NCBI RefSeq assembly: GCF_021155765.1
Contig: NC_060110.1
Coordinates: 11,903,501 to 11,967,500, forward strand
Reading direction: 5' to 3'
DNA length: 64,000 bases
From: Diprion similis
Taxonomy: Eukaryota > Arthropoda > Insecta > Hymenoptera > Diprionidae
The first letter of the stretch is position 1; each line of letters starts with the position of its first letter. A program made the position numbers and the translations under genes. Shown here piece by piece: positions 25,713 through 37,653 of this stretch. The notes under the pieces were generated by a model that made no database searches, was not told the DNA's origin, and saw nothing but the letters and a program-made list of their open reading frames with translations.

Positions 25713-26487
25713 ATGTTACATATTCAGCTATACATGTATACTATACACCTAACTCTGCGGGGAAATCGAATTGCCCGCACTGCAGGTGTTTTAAAGACCC
25801 AAGTAGGAACAGCCAGGAACCGACAGACCGAGGCATTGCTGGCTGAACGTTGCTGCGCAGCGCTCGTCGATTCGGGGAAAACCATTGAGAGTAGTTTTGA
25901 AAAACATATAGGTTCCTATAAGGAAAATACGGTATGTAATATATGCACAAGTGTTTATCGCAGCTGAGTTGCCCGGTCACGATCAGAGAACCACCTGACG
26001 ATTGCGTGAAAAACGAGAAAACGTGACTCATATTTGAGAGAGAGAGAGAAAAGACTCTGGGTCTATACCTGACATTTCCAAGATTCGAATCGTCTTGGAT
26101 AGGGTGCAAGGTGAGTAGTATGTGTATATTAATTAATTACACTGCAGACACATGTGCAAAAGAAGACTGGAGTAGAAATCTGGCCAATTATGTTAATATA
26201 TACCGTACTTCTGACGTCATTATTTCATTCCACGGCCATAAATTATGCTTAACCAATTACTTCGCGGGTTCTATTACTAGGATTGTGTAGCATGTTTACA
26301 TTGAACATGTTATGTTACATGTGTACAGAGATAATTGGTATAACATCGTTTACAGATAAAATTGGTAAATGAACGCAAACTGAGGAATCAAGTTGTTGCA
26401 TTAGAAAAAAATCTCAAAAAATATCATCAGTTAAATATTGGAGAAGAGAACATCGCATTGAAGGATCCGAATGGTGGAGTAAAATAA
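25713..26487 (+). CDS. Possible two-exon small coiled-coil protein
   Basis: Exon A is 25713-25931 and exon B is 26356-26487 (stop TAA 26485-26487). Exon A ends AATACG before GTATGT, and exon B follows TTTACAG. Both junctions are phase 0, giving a 116-residue reading. Exon B looks distinctly protein-like: KLVNERKLRNQVVALEKNL has heptad-spaced hydrophobic residues, followed by a polar tail ending DPNGGVK. The end of exon A (EALLAERCCAALVDSGKTIE) is also plausible, but its first 25 residues are not, and a possible acceptor CACTGCAG before 25784 suggests the true exon may start later. I do not recognise the family. It may be a real small gene or a decayed remnant; no promoter was identified. Confidence 0.33.
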
Positions 26488-26807
26488 TCACATGGCTATT
26501 ATAGGTGTTTATCGTATTGCGAAGGACCTGATTGAAGACTCCAAATTTGGACATCAGAAGAGGACGTAATTCTTCCAATTTCGATAACTATGTACTTGCG
26601 TATAAGTCTGTTTTATTCGTTACCAATCGATAAACGGTAAAAAAAAAAACCACGTGAGTCAAAAATTGCATCGAGAGACACAATTATAATTTGACACCAT
26701 TAAACGCCAACCAGTTTAGAAACTGTAATCGCTTAAGTTTGTCAGCATGTTGCATAACATACAAGTCTAAGCTTGTAAATTGTGATCCATTGAAAGGGAA
26801 ACAAAAA

Positions 26808-26834
26808 AATAATAATAATAATAATAATAATAAT
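26808..26834. repeat. (AAT)n microsatellite
   Basis: About nine tandem AAT units in non-coding DNA, just after the possible small gene. Confidence 0.95.
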
Positions 26835-27430
26835 TTAAAAAGAACGAGCACAAAGCGGAAGTGGAAACAATTATGCAACACGTTAAAACAGTGCGACCTT
26901 ATACATATATACATATGCATCTAGGTATAACAGCATAGAGAGAAACTATAGAGAGTCCGCAATGAGTTATACGAAGGTATAAGAAAAGAAGAAGACAATT
27001 GTACGGCATTGCACACGTATAAAATATATACATATATAGTTACGCCAAGTTGCACCTCGCTATCTGAGTATGTATCTATACCCCGACGTTGTACACGCAT
27101 TGAAGTTCTTCGACTTCGTGAGCTGTACCTACATTTAGACACGGTATAACACGAGTTGAAGGCGAAGAGCTGCAGATCCGGTCGGAAACTCTATGATCGC
27201 ATCAAACTTGCGGAGGATGATGACTCACGCGCCGGCGCGTCTTTCTTCTCGAAAACCCAACGGCATCCGGAGAAGGAAATACGCGACTAAAAGAGGGAGA
27301 AGAAGGAAAAAAAAACGTTAGAACAGGATTCGTTACGTGAAACGAGATCCTCGAGCACTTGAACCCGCTGTTGAACTTTGGGCGGACTGTTGAGTTTTCG
27401 GTCTCATTGTCATATGTACGCTATATACGA

Positions 27431-27468
27431 TATTATTATTATTATTATTGTTATTGTTGTTGTTGTTA
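27431..27468. repeat. Compound (ATT)n/(GTT)n microsatellite
   Basis: ATT units change to GTT units over about 38 bases, in non-coding DNA. Confidence 0.95.
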
Positions 27469-30400
27469 CGGGTTTGCGGTTATTTCTAAAACGCGGAGGG
27501 AGACCGAGCGTTGAATCACCCCAAATTCACGTGTCAGTCACCACAATATACGGCACAGGTGTAATGTGCGGGGTTAAATGTCGTAACTTATAGCTTTACC
27601 TATACCTACCTAAATCTATGTGGTAATGAAGCATTAGAAGGAAAAGTTTTACAATATTTCTGCATAAGAGGGAATATAATTTTGAAGAATTTGAATTTAT
27701 CAAATGCTATTTTTCCCTCATTATACGCAATTCTGGGGTATATTAACGTGTTTTTTTAATCCAACATGCGCACAAATTTCCAATGATATTATGATACGTA
27801 GAATTATTACACTCGTTAGGATTCGGGCGGGTAATTAGTGATATTTTTTTTTTAAATATCTGTATATAATCAAGTTGCAAATGACGCATACTATAGAGTT
27901 CGAGGATTTGTTGCTCAGACCTTATAAGGAAGATGTTGGCAAAACTGGGTATTACCCTGGTGTCCTATAAGAGGAGGTAAAATTTTTTTTCAACCAGGTA
28001 ACAACTCGGTTCTACTAAGCGCTTGGAACGTCACAAGAAGGAGGAAGTAGCAGAGAAGGCTCGAAGAGAGATTAGGTTAACTAAGTGTAAACAAGATGCG
28101 GGAGACCTTCGTTACTACACAGGCTGAAGCCTTGGAAATGTGTTTTGTACCAGGTAACACGGAAAATGTTGAAAGTAACGGCTCGGGTTCGTTGGTGCGC
28201 CTGCTGTAGGTGCGCTAAATACATGCGATAATACTCATCGTCAATAATAAAGAGTCGAAGTGCGAAATTGAAGTCTTGAATAGTTTTAAAAACGTAGATC
28301 TCGATAGTAAGATATAAGAGGCGCAAAAAATTGTCGTTTATGGAATTCGTACAGATAAGAGAGTCGCGCTTTTATTATCGCGACTACCTCGTCAGTCCTC
28401 GTAAAAAAAAAAAAAAAAATTAGTGTAGGTAGTAATAATAAAGAAGAAGGCACGCAAGAGATAAGATGCAGTGACTTTGAAGCTCGACAATCGCGGTATA
28501 AAGTCTTCTTGCATAACTCCATGCGAATATCTATATTTACTTGCACACATTAACACGAACAAGGTTGCATGCAATGCATGGATTTGAATTTCAGAAATGG
28601 TATTATACCACACGTGCTCATCGTTGATATCGTTCAGGAAACACGCGCAGCACAAAGGTACGTTCGACGTACTTACAATCATGAATATTGTGTAGAAAAA
28701 TGATGATTTATAGTAAATTAACAGTTTAGTACCGACAATAAAACGCTTCAAAAATTCAATTTCATCGGGAGTTTTAATTCTGCTCGGATGCAGTTGACCT
28801 AGATAAACATTTACACGTGGAAGGAACTATTATATGTATATATATAGGTACACTAAACTCGTGGATATATGTACGATCGATATAATCTGTTTAAATTACT
28901 CGCGTGTGTGCGGCACGTACAAGTGCCAAGATATATACATAGAAAATCACATTATCTACTTGCAGTGGGTGTAATCATATTTACACGATTCGTATGAATG
29001 TAAAACTTGCATATGGTTGTTGGTCGTACTTTTTTTAAATCTGAATCTTCAAGTTTTTAATAGGCTTTTTCTTCTCAAGTCGCAGAACGAATAATATCCA
29101 TCAACCATGAACTCGGTTTATCCGCTTATATATTATATATATACATATATATACAGTTTGCTAGTTGAGCAGCCTGACAAAATCAAGGATAGCTTTCTAC
29201 GCGAACTATACACAAGACTCAGCAATAGGTAGTTTGACCACTGAAGATAATCCTCGATCGATATAACGAATAAAGCAAAAGAATTCACTTCAAAACAACT
29301 ACCGTCAATTTTCCATGATCAATGAACTAGAATGCGTATCGGATCAGAGTCGGTGAAACTTTTACTCGAAGTCATATTGCGTGAAAAGTTTGATACTTCG
29401 CTGACATTAATTGTTTAGTTTTAAAAATTAGGTTTTATATTTTAAAAAATAATCAGGCCGTGACTGAATCCGTACAGTTTATATTTTCTCCATTCATCAA
29501 TCTTACTCGCGTCGCATTAACGTCCGACGATCGTTATACTTTGCAAAGATATTTATAATAAGTAATATAATATAATATAACTTCTACAGGATCATACACA
29601 TGGTCTTCGTATTGTTACAGTCTAGGTTGCGAAGAATCTCACAGTATTTTATTTTTCTCTTGTTATCTCCGAATTGTTAATTCGGTCGGCACAATTCGCA
29701 CGACGATATACGCCAGGTTTACGATGTTCGCTAAACAGATTCACCTTAATAATAATAATCGAGGAATTTTCAAGTATTGCATTGCATTGCATTGCATCGA
29801 TAATAACGACGCCGACATTAAATCTGGGAAGATATACGGTCTGTAGAATAACTAACCAACTGCCTATTCGTCCGTTCGATTGACGTCTGTCCAGCTGTAG
29901 CGAATGGCGAAAGAAATTATTATTGTTCAGCGTGTGTATAACTGCCTTGCGGTATTCCTGCCGATGCAGCCGTGGTTCTCAGTTTCAAAAGCAATACTTG
30001 TTCCTTTTTTCATCCCTATACAGCTCTCGGTCAATTCTCGTCAAAGCTGCACCGCTGCACAGTGAGAATGAATGAGTCCCATTCTCCGATCGGAACGATC
30101 TCTATGGGGGCATAAAGGAACTCTAGGTAAGTGTGTCGCTACTGTAATCCGATCGGAATGTATTTTCCATATAATATTGCGAAAACGATATGTATGTATG
30201 TATGCATGTGTGTATAAGACTGCACGAATCTCTTCAAGATGACGATAATAATGTCTTTTACAATTCACATTGTTCCGCATTCATAACCTTTTCCAAATGA
30301 TGTTTACACATCGCAAATGACGTGGGATCTTGTTGCTCCTGTAAAAGCAAAACATTAGCTTCAAGAAGATAAAAGACCTGGCTTATAAGAAAGAACGGGA

Positions 30401-33400
30401 TCGACAACGAAGCCATTTTCATCCACTGAGAACAATTTAGGCTTGCGTTTATCGCAATATTAGCGAAATAACAAGATCGATACGTTTTTGGGATATCAAA
30501 ACACTGACTGAGGTTCCGATGAAAGGAATTTCATAGCAATCGCGACATTGAGCGTGAATTTGTTTTACTATTATTCTTTTATTTTTTATTATCAGAACCA
30601 GAGTTCAAAAATATTCCTCACATTTTTTTTCTAGAGCAATTGAAAACGTGGACGCAAATAGATCAGCTGTTAGTATTGCGCAAATAAATTGCACCAGAAA
30701 ATCGCGTTACAACTTCTGTCGCATTTACGTGAGCTTTATTGTTGCCATTATTATACGCTCTGTTACGCGTAGAAATGTATGTACAGTTCGTGGGTCTCGT
30801 ACTCGGTTTCGCATATCTTCTTGGACAAACCAGTAATATTCCAAGAAAGAGTTTACCTACCCGAATTGCCATACGTATAAAGCGAACAAGTGGCAAGAAT
30901 GGTAATGAGCAGAGTCTGTTGGAACGGAACAAATAATAACAATTCGGAAGTTCGATGAAAAAAAAAAAAAAAAAACCGAATTCCATAATTCTTCCCCGCA
31001 GCTCGAATGATCAGACCGCTGCACTGTAAGCTCTGACTATTCTCTTATTTTCCAAAAGAAGAGCTGCTTTGTTTTTTCTAACGGTTCTTCAAAACTCGCC
31101 TGGAAAAGATCACCGGTGTTGCAGATCACTGACCGATTTAACCGCAACGAAGAAGAGGCGGAAGTCGTTGGTTCTCATAAAACGAGGAATCTGATGCGAA
31201 CGAAAGATTCTACGGAACCTAGTGAGGAAGATTTTTTGTTTCGTCGATATCATCGATGACTCATTCGGTCGAGTTTTGATTATTTACTACCATGCTAACT
31301 CATAAAAGAAGAAGAAGAAAAAAAAAGACATCATAATAAAGAAAAGAGGAAACGATCAACCGAGTGAAGCTTAAAACGAATGCACGGAATAATCTGTTAT
31401 TGAAATTGGTTTAATTAAAAAATAACGCACGTGCCTGTACTTTTTTAACCATTAAGTATAGGCCTTATAAGCCATGTCGCATATATGTATACATACTGCA
31501 GGGCTGATCCTACGCCTTTCATTGTTACGTGCAGTGCAGCCTCAGTTTCTCGATTTGAATAGACCGAAGAAGTCAGGCTGACCCGTCATCAGTTGCTCCT
31601 CTCCTACTTGGATATTAAATTATGCAAAAAGACCACGCCTTTCGTTGTGCCACAATCATCTATCTCTGGCATGGAGATCGAAATTGAATTCTCTCAAAAT
31701 GAAGAGAAGGAGAGAGAGGATGAGACAGAGAGAGTTTCATCCTGGTGAAAAGGAACTGATAAAGAATCTAAATAAGACTTTGAGGAACTCGATCTTGAAC
31801 GCGTTTAATAAATCACCATCCAAACATCATAATCATATGCAAATGAAAGCGAACTACGAATCAGTCGTCAAGAATTTATTCGGGTTAAAAAATATGGTTT
31901 TCGCAGATACTTAAAACGCAAAATCGTCATCATTTTCAAAGGAACGTATATGTATAATTCTCAGCAAAATATGTTAATCCATTCTTCGTTATTTAAATCG
32001 CTACGTCAAAGTATACTTCAAATAATCACTTCGCTGCAACGAGGAATAAATTAGCAAGAATTTTACGCTTCAAACGATTAAAGATTGAAATGTTTACTTA
32101 TAATTTATGGCACATGAAACTAACTTCATTTTTTTATTATTCCAGATCAGCGCTAAAGATCATCGAAAGAATTCTCACGGTTCTTTCACCTTTTGAGCTA
32201 AATACCTGTATCAGAAATAAACTATCGACCGTTGCAAAATGCAATATATAAGCCTCGTGAACTCCACCTATTGCATAGCACATGCACCTTAGGGTATAAT
32301 GTACCTACTGATTTTCAACTCCTTAGAATTAGGGTTGAAGTACAATAGAACGATACACCTTATATTGTGCAATGGGTTATAATACAAAATAAACTAATTA
32401 AAAATAAAAATGACCTTAAATTTAACCGCACACCAAACTTGGTGCAAGATTTTGGTCACCTTAGATTTTGAAAGCTCAGTCCTCGATTTTTTGTTCAGAT
32501 AAACACTAGTTTAGATCACGCATACACACAGAATTAAAATATAGAATTACGGAATTCTTTATTCATCATATCATTGAATATTCTCCATTGTAAAGAGTTG
32601 TTCTCTTCCCGTTGAAAATGAGACAGAAATTGATAAGGTATAATAACGCAGTGTAATGCAGTGAATAGTTTTCAGCAATCTCTGGATTGTATCTGCGTTC
32701 ATACGCGCAATGCGCGGGAAAAACGAGAGAAAAAGAAGGAATCATACGTGATGACGATTTCCAAACTAACCTGCCAAGTCGACTGTTACAAAGTCACGTT
32801 TTCGCTTCGCTGCAGACTGAAGGCGTAACATCGGCGTACGCAAAACTAATGAAAACAACTGTAAGCGGATATACGTGCAAGTGTATTATAGAGATGCAGC
32901 ATAAACTCGGCTGAAAAGTCACACAGGTTTCAGATTTATTTCTGGTTCTTCCGTTATACACGCATCAACCCTGATGCGCATCCTTATCTTGTTACACTTT
33001 TCGAGTACCTGACTCACTTAGGAGTTAGGAGGAAGTGGATCCTCTCAAGAGTCAGTTCTTTCTCTCGAGTTCTTATCTGCTATAGTAGAGCAATTTCATG
33101 TGTGTATAATGTATAATAAGTAACGCAGCATGCGACGAGAAGCATTTATCAGCATCTCTCAAAAACGTATTCGTATATATATAATAAATTCCTGTTTGAT
33201 AAGTCCCGGCTTGCAGTTGTCATACCTTCGTGAAGAACTGGTAGACACGTTTACCGTATGATTCATTGGAAGAAAAAACAGAGAGAGAAAAAGAAAAATT
33301 CACCAAAGCAACCACCGATTGTAATTATATTGCTACAATTATTACACACGTGTAATCAGATGATTTGTTTTGCGAAACGTAATATTGTATTATGAGGCAC

Positions 33401-36400
33401 GCATGACGTTTATTAGTGAAAATTCTATCGCCGCTATACTACCGGGGAGTTACTAAACTTACATACAAATATGATAAAACCTGGGGGGCAAATGCATGTG
33501 GAACTGGTATAGAATTACAACAGGCATGCAAGCGTATCAAAGTCTGATATTTCCCGCTAACTAATTGTAAAATTAAACTGTTCACTATCCGCATCCGACG
33601 CTCCGCTGCGAAATACAAGCAGACTTTGCGAATACTCACGATTTATTTCAGAGGCAAATAGGAATTTGAATTTTTTTCTTTTACAACCGAGCGAGAAGAT
33701 TTCTGATAAAATAATTTATAGCTTGTACCACAAGATAATTACCAGGTTGAAGCGAAAAGTGGAGACATTATTTGTTTAGGATAAATTCAATCGACACCAA
33801 TATAATTGTGAAACGAAATACTGAACATTTTTAACGCGTTTTTGTTCCGGACGCATATAACCAATCGACCGGTACCACATGGCCCGCAAAGAGACGCATG
33901 CGGCGACGTCCATGGTGTTCTATGCAATCGTTTCCCAGAGAAACGCTTGACGAAAACAAGGCATGCCTCTTGAAATATCAGTTATCCTATTCAGCTTCGT
34001 ATATAAGTGATGAATAGACTATGCGTAGGGCATATTTTTCCACGCTTTTTGGTAACTTGATACTCGCTTATAGATCTACTTTGAAACGTAGGTATTTCAA
34101 CTAGTCAACGCATTTGTGAGATTTTGCAGATATTATTACATAGACTAGAATACAAACAGACTAGAAGGTGTAAGTTTCGAACCTCTGAAAGCAAGTTATG
34201 GACATTTTTTTTTAACTAACGCCTCCAGGTCTTAAAACCGAGAGGTATGTTTCTAATTTCTTTGTACATAATTTCGTCCGATATCTACAAATACTTGGAA
34301 TAATTGAAATTGGAATTTTCAACCTGTGCAATTGAAAACTTGTATACCCTTCAACGAAACATGATGTATTGATGATTTGAACAGAAGAATTTTCAGTAAT
34401 CAAATGTATTTATGCCTGCGGCAACGAACACTTAATGTGTAGAATAGCTGAATTGTATATTTAAGGTTAATTATACTCGGCAAAAGTGAACTGTAATTCA
34501 GAAAGCATATCCGGGAAAAGAGTCGGTGAACGAAATTTAGAATTTCACTTACAATGAGGCTCAATGGTAAAGAATGAAAAAAATAAAATTCAAAGCAGCG
34601 ACTCGATTTTCAATCAAATTTCTCTGGCTGTTATACGCGCATATTACTATTTGCTGTTCGGACAAAGCTAGATAAATATGAGATCGTTATACGTTTTAAA
34701 TCTGCATTTATTCCCTGCATGACAGACCAAAAACTCAAGTGAACTTTCTCCATCCCGAGCAATAACAGATTCGTTTACACTACCGCGGTCGTCTATCCTT
34801 CCCTTTGGAATACAATGAAATAGAGAAAACCGTAAGTGTGTGATCAATGGAGTTGCTTCGATGTAAGTGTACCCAATAATAATGATAAACGGTATTAAAT
34901 CTTTGGTGAAAACAGTTTGCCGTCAAAAACTGTCGAGGACATTGTACACTGTCAGAATATATCAGCCCGAAAGTGAAACGGCATTGAAGATCTTTGAAAT
35001 TGTCGTGTACTTATAACGCTTACGGCGTATCTAAAATAAAATTGGCAGTACATTTATTCGGCAAGTATTAAGTGAATGCCGCAGGTGTCTGAGAGTGCAA
35101 CGTGCATTCGTGAACGGGTACCTAAAACAATTGCAAACAACGGCACTAAATTCACCGTAATAATCCGCAAAAATACCTTTGGTGTACTTACAGTTATGCA
35201 CGCCAAATTAAAACGAGGATAATTACAGCCTAGCAATTATACGTGCAATATGAACGTGGCTACAATTCATAACTTATAAAAAGGGTTCCAAGAATATGTG
35301 AAATTCGTTTTCGCTACGGCGAAGTGTTTATACGGTAACTTTGAAGGGGGATCTAGGTAGAAAATAACTGTAAATAGACGCCGACGGTGGGTGAATATTC
35401 GTCACCTGTCAGCCTTCGCGTGTCGGGAATTAGAGACGAAATTTTACCTAGGAATCGGCAAACCCGTCGCGGTGGATGAGTTTCGCATTTTTTGCTCACG
35501 TCGGCTCTCGCAGCGAAACTGTTTTAACCCTGTTTCACAGAAGCGTTTCACAGAAGAAGTCAGGTGTGTTTTGAAGCACGTTACTCACCTGCCACAGCAG
35601 CGAGCACCCGCATTTCTGCGTTGAACAGGTAAAATCTGGCGGGTTGAAAGCGGCGAAAATCACTCCACAAATTTCACCGTAACTCGCAACACATCGCAAC
35701 GAGATTCCTGAGCACTGTTTTTTACACGCAAACACGATTTTAAACCTGTTGCAAGTATCGTTTGACGCGTACCTCAGGCTCGTATCAACCACCGGCACTA
35801 CCGACCACAGAGAACTGATCCGAAAATCGGAAAACGCCTGTGGCTTCCCTCCCACTACATTGTCCGAATTTCTACCAAGTACGAAACTAAACCGTAAGAT
35901 GGCAGCACGACACAACGACAAATCGGATCTACGATGTCGCGGGATTTAAACGGTTTCAACCGTTTCAACGGATCACCAGAGCCCTGGGAATGAGGGTTCG
36001 ACACTGGATCATGATTACATGTCTATGATGATTAGAGACACCACGAATTTAGGATGAGAGAAAATTGGCTAAATAAAACTTGAAAGCAGTAGCAAATACC
36101 TACACATGTCTACCTATTTCTAAGTCTACATGTATTCATTGCGTTCATTTTGATTACCTCCGAAGCATTTTTGCTATTGCAAAAATGCAAATCATGGGCC
36201 CCAAATAAAGACGAAAACAATACGTGAAAATAATGGTCGATTATGGTTATCAAAAAGGGGGATGTTAAGATGCGGTTGAATTATGCGCTTGTTTGTTGTG
36301 GATAGTCAAATTTAGCATCGTTCATCCCCGGTAAGAAAGAAACGACGGATAAAATTAAAATGAACTCTACGCGGCATTCCGGTTAAGCAGGGTTCCTTTT

Positions 36401-37065
36401 CAACTTAATTTCTACTTGTAAATTGTTAAACGGGAATTTGTTATAATTAATATTTATTAATCTAATTATACACATAGATATGAAAACTTGTGCGAGGACT
36501 GATCGAAACGCGAGAACCACGGTGTACAAATAATTAGATGAGCCTTGTTGAACTACCTATTACTCTTATAGCGAGAATACAACGGAACTTGCAAAAAATT
36601 ATTTAATAACCTCGACTCTCAATTTCCAATTCGTATCGAATATGTTTTTGAAATAGTAATAATCCTCCTTATGACACTTCGAATCTCTATTAGTCACACC
36701 TTTATGACATTAGTGCGATTCGGTACCTTCAAATTGGCGACTCATCTATCGGTAATTTCCGAACCTAGCAACTGTTGGCATTCGCAGTCAGTAGCTGTAA
36801 ATACCGACTAGAAAATCAATCGGTAGCGATACATGTGAACACGATTACACAGTCAGTCGGTAACTGTAACTTCTTTGCTCCCGTGCGAAGCACGACATCT
36901 TACCAACATAAATGACTACGAGGCTAACTGTTCATAGCTGACGCTGCATTAATATCGCGGTCATTGATATTGTACTTGTGCTGCCATCTACACGATGCTA
37001 GTCACTTCGCATGTCATCGCGATTAAATTAAAGATCCCGAACCCGTTGCTCCCGTTTTTTGCCTG

Positions 37066-37113
37066 TCAGTCTGCGCATTACGCGCATTAACGTTGGTTGT
37101 GTTTCTGTTTTCG
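37066..37113 (+). promoter_or_regulatory. Likely TSS and 5' UTR exon of 26-29-p
   Basis: An insect initiator TCAGT at 37066-37070 is followed by a short exon ending TTTTCG before GTAAGT (donor 37114-37115). The matching acceptor TTTGTTACAG ends at 37640, 13 bases before the start codon. This predicts a 527-base intron in the 5' UTR. I saw no good TATA box. The TSS position is inferred from the motif and splice sites only. Confidence 0.5.
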
Positions 37114-37653
37114 GTAAGTCACAATTCATATTTAAGTATAATTTCAGTATTATTATCGTCGAATAATTTTTAAGGACGATTGATTATTAATATATAGGAT
37201 AAGTATAACAGTTATCGTAAGAATAATTTACTATTTTGTTACACTTGAAGAAAAATTATTTATTCAAATTTCCGTTGGCTGTAACAGAAGGTAATTTATG
37301 TTAGAAAAGAATTTGTTGCTCGTTGTTTATTATTACCGTATTTTCTGCCCAACTAATGTGTATGATTTATTTGTTATGTGTTGTATCTGAACACAACTCG
37401 ATAAATTCTATTTCTGTTGGAGTTAAACGTTGGTTTAACTTATTTATTATATTCAACGAGAAGTATTTTTCTATGATTTCCTTATGGATTTGTCTGTTTT
37501 AAACTCATCGGCGCTAGGTGTTATAGCGATAAGGCAAGGAGAGTATAAATTTCCAAAGGTCATTAAGACACAACACAGACGATAAGAGTACTTGAGGTCA
37601 CAACTGATAGCCTTCTTAAGCCCTCTTATGTTTGTTACAGATATAGGATCAAA

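Larger units (their letters stand above)
26488..37065. other. Long non-coding stretch left of 26-29-p
   Basis: About 10.6 kb without a supportable gene. It contains trinucleotide runs (26808-26834 and 27431-27468), A-runs (near 28404 and 30958), scattered TA-rich tracts, and a somewhat GC-richer patch at 35.4-36.0 kb. That patch has a strong minus-strand donor (CAG then GTGAGTAA, near 35597) and an AAGATGGC motif near 35898, so an unannotated first exon or promoter is possible there. A CTCF-like motif sits at 36981-36994. Confidence 0.55.

Noticed and set aside
27868-28133. Two coding-looking fragments (EFEDLLLRPYKEDVGKTGYY and RLERHKKEEVAEKARREI) near a good acceptor at about 28000
   Set aside because: Every frame after the acceptor hits an early stop or breaks phase. 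Possibly a decayed exon, but not supportable.
28686-28751. Minus-strand hydrophobic ORF with a strong GTAAGT donor, tested as a crumbs first exon
   Set aside because: It ends in phase 0; joining to 17181 runs into a stop within seven codons.
30781-30936. Signal-peptide-like ORFs on both strands, tested as a crumbs first exon
   Set aside because: No donor gives the phase 1 required by the crumbs exon at 17181. The 18674-18698 exon fits better.
31645-31914. 89-codon + strand ORF rich in Lys/Arg/Asn
   Set aside because: The composition follows the local GA-rich DNA. No domain, acceptor or promoter supports it.
33929-33943. X-box-like inverted repeat GTTTCCCAGAGAAAC
   Set aside because: No gene start within several kb, and the half-sites are weaker than those at IFT52. 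Probably chance.
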